Positions 46,830 to 59,078 are shown, counted from the first letter of the stretch. The stretch: DNA of 64,000 bases from Chimonanthus salicifolius (GCA_013350335.1 CM023532.1:37325708-37389707), one strand, 5' to 3'. The notes: generated by a model not told the origin, from the letters alone. Made by a program: numbers and translations.

Positions 46830-47590
46830 TTTTAATTAAAACAACTGATATCGGATGATATCGCTAATACATATCTTATTATATTTTTAGTACGATAGAA
46901 CTGAATGACCTATTACATGGCTTTAATAAAAGTTACATACTAAGATTCGAGATATCATTAATTTTATTTTATCTCCACCTTTTGAAAAAGTGGATATTTT
47001 TAAAATTTGAAAATGTACTTATGTTGCAAAATATATTTTAAGAAAATAAAATATTTCTACTTAAAATTTCTTATAACCATGTGTTGAACAACTGTACTTT
47101 TTTCTTAATTTCAAAACCCCCCCGCACGGCACACACGACACACGACTCCTCCACCCCAATCCAACCAGATGAGAATGAGATAAGACTTAGGAGTGATAAA
47201 CGAGGTCAAGGTCAAGTGTAGACTGAAAGGAGGGAAAAGACTTTAAAGAAGTGAAATTGCAAAACACTTTTATCTGCAAAGCATCTTCATTCAACACAGT
47301 AACTATAAGATAATTCAACTAATTGAATGATGCAGACTGGGTGCAATAAAAGGACAACCTACTCAATTGCTTGAGCGGAAGTTTAATAAAAATTTAACAT
47401 GGGTTTAACGCATTCCGCGAATAATTACAAGAACCTCTTCAATTAATTTCAATCAACTTAATGAAGTTGGAAATTATTTGGCTCTTAGAAAGTGTGATCT
47501 TGAATCAATTCCAAACAATCCTGACTGGGCAGGATTTCAACACAATCTGCTATGTGCATGCTGTAAAAAATGCTAGCACTTCAACCAAAT
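46830..47590 (+). repeat. Local direct repeat, copy 3
   Basis: Collinear with 22050-22910 without the tandem expansion at 22414. Ends in GCTAGCACTTCAACC, then joins an R2 copy. Confidence 0.8.
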
Positions 47591-48230
47591 TATGATCAAA
47601 TTAACTTGACAGTGCACACAACGGGCGTCTATTGCAAGGTAACATCTTAGTAGTTGGGGCTAGATGTGGATGGTCGCATATAAATTTGAGTCACATTAGA
47701 TTACACGTTGCCATAGACTTTTCAAAATACGAGGGCATCCATGATTTGGAAGGTCATGAAGGATAACAAATAACGAAGATTTTTTTTTTTTTTTTCAAAA
47801 CTTAGAAGAAACCTTAGATCTACCATAACTTACGTCTCGTTGTAGTCCTTCTAAAACTCTTGGGGAGAGAGCCATCGCACCCACACTCCCAAGTATGGGT
47901 CACTAGGACTCAAATCCATGACTTCTCCCTTCCCGAGGGGAGGCCACCAATTGAGGTACTCTAGTGTTGGGTTCTAAGAATCTTTGTAAGAAAGACCTAT
48001 TACATGTAACGTCAAAATAAGATTTGGAAGAAGGGAGATTTCTTGTTATTGATGGGAATTAGTAAATTTATTGTATATGGACCAATCTTAGGTCTTCTCT
48101 AAAAACTATTTCTTATTTATGAAATAATAAAAGAAAATATGTAAATATCACTTTCACTGGATGAATGACGTAACGTTCTAAGCTTCTCTTCCCTAACCTT
48201 TTGCATCTTACATGAGGCTCAATTTAGCTC
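47590..48230 (+). repeat. R2 copy with SINE, adjoining the repeat above
   Basis: Collinear with 33200-33910 after a deletion of the CTCCTTGAACAAG part. Confidence 0.75.
47780..47972 (-). mobile_element. tRNA-derived SINE (third copy)
   Basis: Same element as 26811-26980 and 33490-33650, with the tail visible as a run of T at 47780-47797. The box B-like part reads CATGGATTTGAGTCC on the minus strand. Confidence 0.7.
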
Positions 48231-48769
48231 AAGTGTGTGGCAAATTTACATGTGAAATACATACCAAATTATATGATATATCAATAAACATGCTAATATA
48301 TCAACTCATAAATTACGAAGATTTTTCTCTTTTAAGTGCCCTTGAGCAATGATCTAAATAAAACTTATAGTTTTTTTATAAAGTTCTTTACAAATTGAAA
48401 ACTTATCTATTTTTGGACTTTGCTCTTGAACAAGACTGACTCTACCCAAAGGCATCAAAAGAGGCCGCTTAAGGGTCCACATATTGGAAGCCCCGAAATT
48501 ATTGATAACCTTACCGCAAAACTCTATTAGGGAGGTCCAAATTTAGGCCGCAAGAGTGTTAAAAAAAAAAAAGCCTGAATTTTTTTTCAAATTCTTTTTT
48601 ATTATATATAATTAAAATTTTAATTAAATGCTACTTATAATAATATCTTCAATACAAAGGAGACCCCGTTTAGATTTTTTGCTTTAGGCCTCAATTTGGA
48701 GAATCAAGTGATAGATGTAATGAGAAACTCTGTTCTTTTAATGCAAAATGGAATAAAAACACATCTTGG
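48231..48769. other. Intergenic; decayed hAT-like end
   Basis: 48240-48570 is collinear with 33915-34230, including the decayed terminal motif CAAGACTGACTCTACC at 48433. Nothing coding seen. Confidence 0.45.
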
Positions 48770-48899
48770 ACGCGATTCGTCATCCGGGACTGTCAGATGT
48801 TTCATAGGTGAGAAGATGATAAATCGATCATGGGGGATTGTCTCTTCGTCCACTGACACGAGTGAGGCTCGCCTGACTAACCCCACTCAGTCTTGTCCG

Positions 48900-49125
48900 A
48901 CTGGCCCCCATTCAGCCTCTTCCGTCTGGTCCCATTCAGCCTCGTCCTACAGGCCCCACTCGTCAGGTGCGTTCTATTGGCCTCATGCAGAGTGCGACTG
49001 GTGGAATATCCAAAGTAAGGTCTCACTGCTTGAACCTGGCGTGTGTGTGTGTAGGGAGGCATGGACATTTCTAGAAGGACTAGTCGGACGAGACACCGGA
49101 CCCTTCGGTCATAAAAAAAAAAATT
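48900..49125 (+). mobile_element. Relative of the 12913-13056 retroposed element, poly-A tail
   Basis: Ends GACTAGTCGGACGAGACACC...TTCGGTCAT followed by 11 A. Upstream are short degenerate repeats of CCCATTCAGCCTCGTCC (48870-48960) and a (GT)6 run. The overlapping open frame 48696-49145 runs through it and is not a recognised protein. Confidence 0.5.
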
Positions 49126-49169
49126 GTAAACAAAGCCAAGACTGAAGCAAGTGATGATTTAAACGGCAT

Positions 49170-50030
49170 ATTAGGAAGAAAAGACGGGGCTAAGAAAATT
49201 TATAAGCTTGCAAGGATTAGAGAGGAGAACTAGAGACCTAGACCATCTAAGTTGTATTGACGTTAAAAATCATCATGAAAGATGAGGAACTAAACAATTG
49301 ATTGGAAAGGAATTTTAGAGACATTAAGTACGACTTATCAGAGAGAAGTACACATGGAAATTTAAGCAAATGAAGGGCTGGAAAAAATATTATAAACAAA
49401 AGTAAAGTTGGCCACTTGGCCCTAAGTAAGATGAAGAAAAATGGAGCATGGGACCAAAAGGAATCACTGTAAAATATGGATCTTGCAAGGTGGAATCAGG
49501 ATTAGTCGTTAAATGGATTGTTTTAACAAAATCTTGGTTCAAAAAAATGCCAAATAACTAAAATCCTTTTCTATAAGAACAAAAGAGTTACTTAAAATTA
49601 TGTCAATCGTCAAAGTATTTAACTTACGAGTCATACCAAGAAACTTAAGGAGATGGTACTAGAAGAATGCCTAAGACAAAATCAAATACTTGAAAAAAAA
49701 TTGGATTTATTCTACATGGATCAACAATGGGAGCAATTTTTCGTATTGGAACAACTCATGGAGAAGTTCAGCGAAAAAGGAAAAATCTACATATGTTTTT
49801 TATAAACTTAGAAAATGCTTATGAAAGAGTGCGAGTCAACTAATACCACAAATGTTGAAAAGGAAATGCATCTCTAATGAATACATTGAGATTATTTAAG
49901 ATATATCACAAAAAGTGTAAGAAAGATGTCTAGAAAGATAGTGCACTTCCCAATTAGAGTTGGATGCCACAAACATTCTACTTTGATTCTGTACTCAACT
50001 TTTCCGATTATAGATAACACCGGGAATCCA
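49170..50030 (+). mobile_element. Degraded LINE reverse transcriptase fragment
   Basis: Reading across frames gives KKIYKLARIRE at about 49193, then GSTMGAIFR near 49719 (compare GRSTM-AIF of plant LINE RTs), then NLHMFFINLENAYERV near 49786 (compare the FID-LEKAYDRV catalytic block, where the Asp is lost). Many stops and frameshifts. Catalytically dead. Confidence 0.6.
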
Positions 50031-50932
50031 AGACAAAGTTTTATGCTTGGATAAGGGGAGCTATTTTCTTCCTAGCTACCTATGCAATAGCATTAGAAGG
50101 ATCTCCTTTGGTTGTGATCCTTCTCAACCTATTTTCCCTACTAATGATAATCCTCAACTCCAAATGGCGTTGAAAAGAACATGCGCAGCACTACTATTCT
50201 AGTTGGACCTAGTCTACCTTCTATTGATTCGTCCACATTGAACTCACAATACCTCGCTGGTCAATTTTTCCATTTCTAAGTGATTTTGTTTTCTAATCCC
50301 TGCTTCCAAGCAAGCAATCTAATTCCTCTCGAAATCATCAAAACCATAACCTCTACACTCCTTACACATAAACAACCGTTTTATTAAACTCACTTATGCC
50401 CCATCAGATACTCCTCCGAGAAATTCCTTCAAATTAAAAAATCCTTGTATTCCACTCCTTCCATACAGACAATACAATCACTGATGGAATAGTATGGCCA
50501 TGCAAATTTTCCTACGAAACAAATGAGCGCTCTCCCAACTCTGAACATTGCCCCAAGTGAATCCTCCAACAATCAACAGCAACCCAAAACAGTTGAAAAT
50601 CTGTCCTGCAACTCAACCACAAGAGGCACATACCAAAAGATATGAAGGATGATGATGATGATATGAATGTTTTCATATCTTCATACCAAACCTAATCTAA
50701 TTAGAAAAGATCAAATCAAGTAATAAAAACTAGCCACTATATGAATATCACCAAATAAACATTCAAATGAAACTTCCATTAAATTAAGCACTACTCATGA
50801 TCCTGGCCATTCAAATTAAATAAACAATTCTAATTTATTTCTTGAAGATTGTTAATTCTAAACTGTAAAATCATTAATTTTTTAATGATAAAAATCATGT
50901 TAAAAAAAACAGTGATAAGAAGTGGATAACAC
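50031..50932. other. Unassigned sequence
   Basis: 50036-50175 has an open frame with a hydrophobic end (YAWIRGAIFFLATYAIALEG ... LLNLFSLLMIILNSKWR, then stop), possibly the last exon of a membrane protein I do not recognise. 50180-50640 might be minus-strand LINE debris but I cannot support it. 50640-50930 is AT-rich and is intron-side sequence of the NECAP-like fragment. Confidence 0.3.
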
Positions 50933-51415
50933 CTTTAATCTGTGATTCACCACAGGATCAATATCAATTTGACTATCATCACTTGCATCTCCTGTCTCCT
51001 TCTCATGTTCCCTCTTAACATGCTTCTCATGATCCGACAATGCAACATTGAAGTCGAAAGATTCATTCCTCTCATTGAAGCCCAATCCAATGAAGGCATG
51101 CTTGCCGCTCCCATCCTCAATTTTCAACACAAAGTATCTTGACGAATCAAGGACAGTCTCCACTGAATTCTCACGCTGTCCAGGAAGCATAAAGCAGGCA
51201 GCAAATAGCTCACCAGAGTTCGGATCCTCAAGGCGGATTTCACAGCGGTCTTTGCACGACACAACACGGAGGCGGCCCGACCAGATCTTGTCAGATTGCA
51301 GCCATTCACCTCATTTATACCCACCGCTCGTGCTCCGAGGGGGCATTTTGTAGACTGAAACTTCCCGGACAACCAAAAGGGTGTGCTCAAAGAAATCATC
51401 TTCCTCAAACGCCAT
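50933..51415 (-). pseudogene. NECAP-like coat-associated protein, N-terminal part with in-frame stop
   Basis: From ATG at 51415: MAFEEDDFFEHTLLVVREVS..., continuing GEWLQSDKIWSGRLRVV, CEIRLEDPNSGELFAACF, SVETVLDSSRYFVLKIEDGS, GFNERNESFDFNVALSDHEK and NHRLK. This is the PH-like (DUF1681) domain of NECAP proteins, which bind adaptin ears on clathrin-coated vesicles. It is 161 codons long, about the whole conserved domain; family members have a further proline-rich tail. Broken by TGA at 51311-51313 (codon 35), where the family has Cys (one base change from TGC/TGT). After NHRLK comes AAG|GTGTTATCC, a plausible splice donor, but no continuation is visible in the next kilobases. It is either the surviving first exon of a lost gene or a partial duplicate. 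Low divergence outside the stop points to recent decay. Confidence 0.88.
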
Positions 51416-52135
51416 GGTTTTTATAGGAAAGTGCTATTCCAAAAAGAATAGAATTACAGGGAATCTGGGGTTCCCTTGAAATTTGGATAAATGGGTGGAC
51501 CAAGGGAATGTTGAAGCAATTTGAGATAAAGCACTCAGGCAGAAATATAGATATCAAACTTTTGTGGGTTTGTAAGACATTAAACAGATGGATTGAACTG
51601 CAAGAAATTTAGGGTTTTCTTGAACTATGGAGACGTTGATAGTGGAGAATATGAAAATGGGTACGATGGATTTTGAAGTGACTAGAGATGAAGTGCTGGG
51701 AAATTTTCTGAATTTGTGAGATACGAGGACACAGATAATTTGTGACTTCACGAAATCTGGAGAAAATGGTCTTGAAAAATGCAGAGAAAATGACGTAGAG
51801 AGGAAGAGAATTCAAGTGCAAGGCATGAAGATTCAAGGCCTTGCAGAAGACTGATATTTTAGAACTATTTTCTTCTGTTTTTTTTTTTTTTTTTTTCTGT
51901 GGGGTTTTAGAAGATTGAAACGATTAATGATTTACAAAAGCAATGGAATATGAATCGGGATTTTGGTAATGATTTTTGACGCTAAGTGTTGCTATTATAG
52001 AATTTCAAAAGAAATATTCAGAACAAGACGGGCACTGAGATTGATTTAGAAGGTTTACTGTACAGAGGACGCAATAGAATTTAGAAGATTTGCAGAATAA
52101 GGAATGTTTCTTACCACCGCTCGAGTCGCCTCTGT
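51416..52135. other. Upstream region of the NECAP-like fragment
   Basis: No other gene seen. Contains a run of T around 51879-51896. Promoter elements for the minus-strand gene would lie here, but none is distinctive. Confidence 0.4.
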
Positions 52136-55046
52136 GACCACGCTCGTGTAGGGCCGGCCAACTGTGCCATTTTTTTTATTTTTAATCTTTGATGGTTTAA
52201 ATTCAAGTTGGTACTATTTAAATTTGATTAGAGATTTGTCAAATTTGGGAAAATATTAAGATTATATTGTTTGACTAAGATCAAACAAGTCTAATTTTTG
52301 AGATTATTGGACAAGGCCGGTCTTAGCTATAGATAGAGTAGGCAGTCGCCTAAAGCCTCTAAACAATATGTCTAAAAAATTAGAAAATAAAAGAGGGATA
52401 CTAATTGCAATAGGACCCATCTTAAGAGTTTGTTTAGGGAGGACATTTCATGGCCGACACTGTTATTGGGTGTAAAACAAAATTAGAATAGCCGTGAGGT
52501 ATCCTTTGTGCATATTAGTCGGATCGTCAATCAGATGGTGGACTTTTTTGCAAAAAGAAATTGTGTGGACAATTCACATTAGTAGCTCATTCCAATTATC
52601 AGGAGATATTTTTTATTGCTACAGCAAATCCCATTTATTCTGTTTTAGTTTTGTTTATGTTCTTGTATTAGGCCTAATCCTCTTAGACCTTCTAGATTGT
52701 TTGATGCGTCTATACTCTTTGATTTTTTTAATAAAATTCTTTCTCTGGCCCAAAAAATAAAAAATAAAATAGTTTTTGAGTCTTATTAAATAAATTCAAA
52801 TAAACATAAATTTAATTCTTCAAACAAAGTATATAATTGAAATTCTATAGTGCCTATAAAGATTTTAAAATTATAATAAATTTTGGTAGAACTAATAATA
52901 TTATTTTAAATTAACATTTCATAACTATTCAACATAATAGTGAGTTAGTGATAATCACTCAAATCAATACAAAATTAATTTGTCAATAATTACAAAAGAA
53001 GAGTTTAACTAAGGTTCAACAATAGTTAGATACTCACTAATCTATCAAAAATTTCAAAACTAATGAAACATAGAAACTTAGTCCTTTTACCTTTATCTCA
53101 TATTATATTTATCTAACTCCACATCTATGTCCTAAGATTAAGTCTCATTAAACTCATAACAGTCATTACTAAGTATCAACAATAGCCAGCTGTAATGGAT
53201 TTCAATGTAGTATATTTGTTTGATGATATAGTAAGATAAATCACTATTTTTAGGTGAGAATATGAGATGCTGAACGAAGATAGATATGTTTGAAATTTTT
53301 ATTATAATACTTCTTGTGAAAAATTCAAGTGAATTTGATTTCAAAAGCTATAATTTTTAGAGATTTAAATATAATAATTAAAATGAGATCAATTTTGAAA
53401 AGATTTTAATTAAGTAGAGATCTAATTTATGAAAAGGGTCGAGAGCAAAAGATATATGATCCTCACATCAAATAAAGGTACACACGTAGTTCAGTGGGTA
53501 TGTCCCACATCATCGGACACTCTCTTCTTATAAATGAGTTTTTTGGAATAAATTATATCTGTGTTTTAACAATTCTAATATCAAATTAATTTCCCATCTA
53601 AGAGAATAAATAGATACATATGTTTTCTCAAGCTTGATGAAGCAACTTAATAACTTTATGACTTCTGTAATTGGAATCTGGGCATTTGTGAGATGCGATT
53701 GAGCAACTAATGAGCTTGAAATTCTAACCATCAAATATATTTTTGTTTTTAATTAAATAATTAATGTTAATTTATTATCATTATTCTCGACTCTATTCGA
53801 GAGTGTTTTCAAAATATTTTTCTAAATATAAATAGATTAATAAATTCAAAAGAGTTAGAGTGATGACTAAGAATTTGTTTTAAGAAGTGAGAGTCTTAAG
53901 TTCAAATTTCACTCTACTTCAAAGGGTCAACTTTTACATGCTGTATGGATTGGTCAAATACTCTAATAAGTTCGAACACCTTAATCATCAATATAAATAT
54001 ATATTGATAAAATCCGATATTTGAAATTTGTAAAATGTATTTAACACATTAATGTGCCTTATTATTCATAAATGTAAAAGGAGAGCTGCGAATTGCTCAA
54101 TGATAGATATTGTTGGCCATACTCTGTCATATAGTTGACAAAACATAACATAGCCGATGTGCCACACTTTTCTTCTTTAATGATGAGGAGTAAGAAAGTT
54201 CATAAATGAAAAACCTTCTAAAGAATAAGAATAATAATATACGAACAAGATTGAAAGTGACACAAGCGAATTGCTCTTCACTTATGTCCACTAAATTAAA
54301 AAAAATTATTCATAAGAGATTTTTGTATGTAGTCTAACATGAATGTAGAATCATAAAGTAATAAATGTATAAAATATTAATAAAAATATATAAAGTAAGT
54401 ATTTTAACAAAAAAGAATAAATAGAGAACATGAAGAAATATTTTGACTAGTTTTCATACTTCACAATGAAAGAATTATATTAAAATGGTCAATAGTTAAT
54501 TATCTAAAAAAGTCTCAACTCAAATATTTTAAAAGAATAAAGACATCATTCATTTTAGCAGTTAACTAAAAAGGGTTGGAATAATGGCAAACTTACCTTA
54601 AGAACTGAGAGTTCTGGATTTGATTTTCACTCCACCTCAAAAGGTCATTCCAAGTAGAATTATTTGGTGTGTGTAAAAAAATACCCCCAAAAGGCTAAAA
54701 ATGGATCCATAAAGAAAAATCACCAATGAAATGTGAAGAAATCACTAAGCTTATGGATATGTAAAAAGTAGAACCTATGAATAAAAATGAAAAATGGAGA
54801 GGTTCTGAAAATAGTAGGAAGAAATAAGTTCAACAAGTAAAATCAGATTCAGAAAATGAAGATAAAGAAAAATCCTAAAAGGAAATTAGAAAAATTGTAA
54901 AAGAATGAGAGCTGAAAAAGGGAGATAGAGAGTCCAAAAATAAGGAAATTGAAAAAAGTCCAGTAGAAAGAAAAAACATATTTGGATAAAAATAATGGAG
55001 TAAGAGGCTTTATTTTCAATAATTTTATTTTCCTTATATATATATA
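52136..55046. other. AT-rich intergenic, no gene seen
   Basis: ACAAGGCCGGTCTTAGC at 52311 followed by AGGCAGTCGCCTAAAGCC resembles a hAT-type end; no partner found. A dispersed repeat with GAGAGTCTTAAGTTCAAATTTCACTCTACTTC lies at 53855-53990 with relatives at 54570-54680 and 57010-57130, possibly a further SINE family. Confidence 0.4.
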
Positions 55047-56076
55047 GGGTGGCCATATATACACCCGACTTTTCTGTCAGGAGACACTTGATTTCGGGTT
55101 TTAGATGGAATTTACCCTTTTGCCCTTCCACTTAAAACCGTCGCATCGATCGGACGACACTCTTATATTTTTTGGTTCGGACGATGCATCGAACGAACTG
55201 TTGGTTTCTGGCGTTCTCAGGCAGCGGATGGAAGAGGAAGAGGAGGGGGTCCACCGTTGATGGGGTGGGACCCACTAGGTGAGATCAAAGTCAAGGCAGG
55301 GCGACATCAGTAGTGTTGGTTTGATGGAGATACAGTCCTAGAGCCAGCAGAACTAGCCGAAAATGTCCAAAAAAATGGGTTATGGGCGGTGCGGTAGAGA
55401 TGCACGACAGAAAAATTAGTCAAAGGGGCCCTACCTTTGACCGAAGCCCAAGGTCTTCCTTAGGCGTAGAGAGGTGGGCTAGGGACGACCATGGTGGTGT
55501 CAATCCTAGGTGCAGAAGTGTAAGATCCACTTGGATCTAATGCCGAGAAGAAGATTTGGCGGTAGCTGAAGCCCAGTTTTTTATTTTTCTACTGCCACCC
55601 GATCTTCTTCTCGGCCTTAGATACAAGTGGATTCTGCACTTCTACACCTAGGATCGACACTACCATGGTCGCCCCTGACCCACCTCTCTACGCCTAATGA
55701 AGCCTTGGATTTCAGTCAACGGTGGGCCCCGTTAACTGGTCTTTCTGCCATGCATCTCGACCTCCCCTCCCAGAACCCATTTTTTGAGACATTTTCAGTC
55801 AAATTTGCTGGCTCTGGGACTGTATCTTCATCAAACCAACACTTTGATGTTGCCCCTGCCTTGGCTTCTATCTCACCTAGTGGGTCCCACCTTCCATCAA
55901 CGGTTGCCCCTCCCCTCTTCCTCTTCCATCAGCTGTGTGAGAACGCCAGAAACCAATAGTTCGTTCAATGCATCGTCTGAACGAAAAAAATATAAGAGTG
56001 TCGTTCGGTCGTTAAATTCCATCTAAAACTTGAAATCGGGTGTCTCTTGGCAGAAAAGTCGGGTGTCTATATGGCC

Positions 56077-56080
<4 letters not shown>
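55047..56080. mobile_element. Foldback (long-hairpin) transposon, about 1.03 kb
   Basis: Ends GGGTGGCCATAT and ATATGGCCACCC. Almost the whole element is one imperfect inverted repeat: arm 55047 to about 55570 mirrors about 55590 to 56080, for example GGTGTCAATCCTAGGTGCAG against CTACACCTAGGATCGACACT, and GATGGGGTGGGACCCACTAG against CTAGTGGGTCCCACC. The loop is only a few tens of bases. It sits between (TA)n runs, so the target was TA-rich, possibly a microsatellite. No transposase. The open frame 55627-55959 lies within an arm and is a composition artefact. Confidence 0.9.

Positions 56081-56132
<52 letters not shown>
56081..56132. repeat. (TA)n microsatellite
   Basis: 26 uninterrupted TA units directly after the foldback element; a shorter TATATATATATA precedes it (55035-55046). 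Confidence 0.95.
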
Positions 56133-56137
<5 letters not shown>

Positions 56138-56652
56138 GTGATAGGGTAGATGAGATAGTAAGGACTAAGGAGAGCGAGCTCAACTCCCTTGAAGTAGAAA
56201 CAGAGCTGTTTTTTAGATCTTTTCACTTTTTTGAGTTGGTTGCTTGAAAATAACTTTTTTATTTAAATCTAACTCAGTTGATTTATTAAATAAATAAAGT
56301 TGATAGTTGACAAATAAACTTTATTTTTATTAGTTCAAATGGGACGGATCTAGATGTTTTATAAGAATAACTTTTTATAGATAGATTCTCAATAAACAAT
56401 AAAATTATTAATATTGTAAAGGTTAATATATCTCCGTTTATTACCAAATGATGTATAATTTAATTTGATTTTAAGAGTTTTGTGACTCGGTTATGTCAGT
56501 GTAGTGTGTTTTTTTTATTGGATTTATTGGGTTAAAATGTGGCCATCTTAAAAAAAATATTCTTTCAAAGCACATTTTACAAAAAGAATAGTAACCCCCT
56601 TGAATTTTAGTTAATTTTAGGCAGAATACCTTATTTGAAATAGGGGTATTAC

Positions 56653-57006
56653 AATCTATCCCCACTTAAACTATACCTATACTCACTGAAAGAGAGTCGA
56701 ATTGTTCTATGATACCATTTGTAATGCCTCGTCCTGCTAATACAATATTATTTGTTTTGGGCCCATAAGGGCTCACATAACTTTGCATTGGTGAGCCCAT
56801 CCAAAATTATTTCTAAAAGTCATTTTGCTAGAAGGAGGGAGTATTCCTCATATATAATAGCGCCAAGCCACCGACTCCCCTCCATAGGAACCCCAAGGGG
56901 TTATCCTAGTTGGTTTGGGAGCAAGATCTCTAGAGGGAGGTCTTTAATGGCCTGGTTATTTTTTTTTCTCACATGTGTCCCCCTTATTCAAAACATGGGT
57001 ATTACA
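56653..57006 (-). mobile_element. TRIM-type LTR element, minus strand, 3' LTR decayed
   Basis: On the minus strand: 5' LTR from TGTAATACCC (57006) to GAGGCATTACA (56720), 287 bp. Two bases later comes TGGTATCATAGA (56717-56706), an initiator-tRNA primer-binding site. Then only about 40 bp of internal sequence, then a purine tract AAGTGGGGATAGAT (56667-56654) directly before TGTAATACCCC (from 56653), the start of a 3' LTR. The first 25 or so bases of the two LTRs align, then the 3' LTR is lost or highly diverged. No coding capacity. Confidence 0.7.
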
Positions 57007-57289
57007 TAGCTTCTAAATGGTTTACTTCAAATTGATTTCTACTCCACATGAAATAGTCATTCCTCTAGATTTACTAAGTGTGTGTGGGTATGAATATAAT
57101 TAGTTGGATACTCTAAGAGGTTTGGATACCATAACTATAAAAGAATTATAAACTTATATAGATCAATGTTCAACTTAAATTTTAAATAAAACTTATATCC
57201 AACTAAGTTAAAATGAATTTAAAATCTCTATCTAAATCCAAATGAATTGCAAAATTGTCTACCAAAATGGGGCCATGTCCACTCAAATA

Positions 57290-57495
57290 CTCTATCTGTT
57301 CTAATTTAGTTGTCTGATATGCATTTTGAGACTATCCTAAAATAGTTGTCTGATATGCCATTTTGAATATCTCTCTTTATCTATTTACTTTGACTATCTA
57401 TCTCTTCTTTATTAGAAGAGTTAGGAGAGAAATTTATAAGCCTTTTGAGAGTCCTTCCTTAAAAAATTCAAATTTTTAAAATAAGACATAAGGAG
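57290..57495. mobile_element. Stowaway-like MITE, diverged
   Basis: About 206 bp, ends CTCTATCTGTTCTAATTTAG and AAATAAGACATAAGGAG flanked by TA. Contains the internal AGTTGTCTGATATGC twice and GAGAGTCCTTCCTTAAAAAA like the other Stowaways here. Confidence 0.75.
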
Positions 57496-57699
57496 TATAG
57501 ATTAGTTGACCTAATACTTCATTCAAACGTGGAATCTGCTGACTAGATGGTCTACATAAATCAAATGAAGCCCGCAAATGATCTACCGAATTCATTTAAT
57601 CACTAAATAGTTTATCCAAATAGTCTCACTAAATTATTCACTCACATTCATATAGAGTTCCAAATTGGTAGTTCGCTCTACATATGATTTAAAGTTTAA

Positions 57700-57860
57700 A
57701 GGTATTAATTTGTTGCCTCCCGCCTCAAGAAGCGGGAGGTTGTAAATTCGAGCTCTATGATCCAACTTTAGTGTGTCTTTGGGGTAGTGGACTCACCCGT
57801 AGGATTTTAGTAAGATTGTATGTGAGATTTCCACATGTTAATAAATTTTTTTTTTTTTAA
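57700..57860 (+). mobile_element. SINE-like element, poly-A/T tail
   Basis: TTGTTGCCTCCCGCCTCAAGAAGCGGGAGG, then AAATTCGAGCTC (box B-like), and the body TAGTGGACTCACCCGTAGGATTTTAGTAAGATTG shared with 2528 and 37263. Ends in a T-run/A-run at about 57847-57860. Confidence 0.55.
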
Positions 57861-59040
57861 AAGTATAACTTTAAAGATCTATAAATAACATCAGTGGTAC
57901 AAATATAAAAAAAATGGCCTTTCAGTTTTTAATCGTAGTGAATTCTAAGTCTGATAAATGTGGGGAGCTAGATGCAATTAGGGTTCATGCCATATTATTT
58001 GAGACCAAGTAGTTTGGAAATAAATTAAAAAAAAAAACCTAGAGTGTTTGCTCCAATAATAGGTGGGAAAAATGTCTAATCTGAAATCTCGTTAGACTCA
58101 TGTTACATAACTACAAGTGATTATATTATATTCTATGAAGATGTTACATTTATAAAAGTGAAGTACTATTTAAGAATATAAACATTATAACATATAAATT
58201 GAATAATTTTTTTATTACAACCGGCCTACAAGGATTCCCCCTCTATCTGAATCTGAATTACTCTATAACAATGTTATCATAATCGTACCATCTTCCAAAC
58301 CGTTTTTGAAGAAAGTTCGGTCCAACTGAGTCCAACCCTGATCAACCCGGTCAAACCCTACCTTGAAATAATATTATAAATATTATTAGATTATTAATTA
58401 ACTTTTTTTCTATATAAATAAAGTTCTTATAAGAAAGATTTTTTTTTTTCAAATGACACTCAATTATGTGTTGTAGAAATTTGAAAATTGACCATTCTTT
58501 TTAAAACAATATGATTTCCAATTTTTAATAATCACTAGTTATTACATTGTAAAATATAAAATATTTCAATATATACATATAAACTAATATTTTCTAAACA
58601 AATGAGTGATCTATTATACATTATCTTGAATCTTATAAATTCATTTTAGCTTTCAAATTCATTCTAATTAACAATTTAATTAGTTATTATTATTTTTTAA
58701 AAACCAAATCAAGAAATCTTTTTACCATGACATTCTAAGTTTTTAACTCCAAAATGAAATTTATTATAATGATGATGTTTTCTTTCATTTGAGAAAAGGG
58801 ATTTTATTTTTCATTAACAATAACTAGATAAAATTATGAGCTATAGTTAATTATGTTATATTGATATAATAAAAGTGAAGAAAATATTTTAATAATAATG
58901 ACAATAGTAAAAATATTAGATGGTAAATATAATATTAAATTATTATAATAAGATAAATAAATAAAATATTATAATTATTAAAAGTAATTTTTTGAAATAA
59001 TATTAGAGTACACACGTGAGCTCTTTAAGAAGTTCACGTC
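57861..59040. other. AT-rich intergenic, no gene seen
   Basis: 58275-58370 (CCAACCCTGATCAACCCGGTCAAACCC) is related to 31230-31290. The rest is very AT-rich. Confidence 0.45.
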
Positions 59041-59078
59041 AGTCCCTTTTTTTTCAAAAAGGACGGGTGTTCTTTTAC

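Noticed and set aside
25425..48200. CRISPR-like array from the repeated blocks
   Set aside because: Plant nuclear DNA; blocks are hundreds of bases to a kilobase with no regular short spacers.
48696..49145. 149-residue open frame
   Set aside because: Runs through a repeat with short CCCATTCAGCC units, a (GT)n run and the poly-A tail of a retroposed element; no domain.
53460..53530. Possible tRNA gene (GTAGTTCAGTGGGTATGTCCC)
   Set aside because: Box A-like only; no box B at tRNA spacing and no cloverleaf could be formed.
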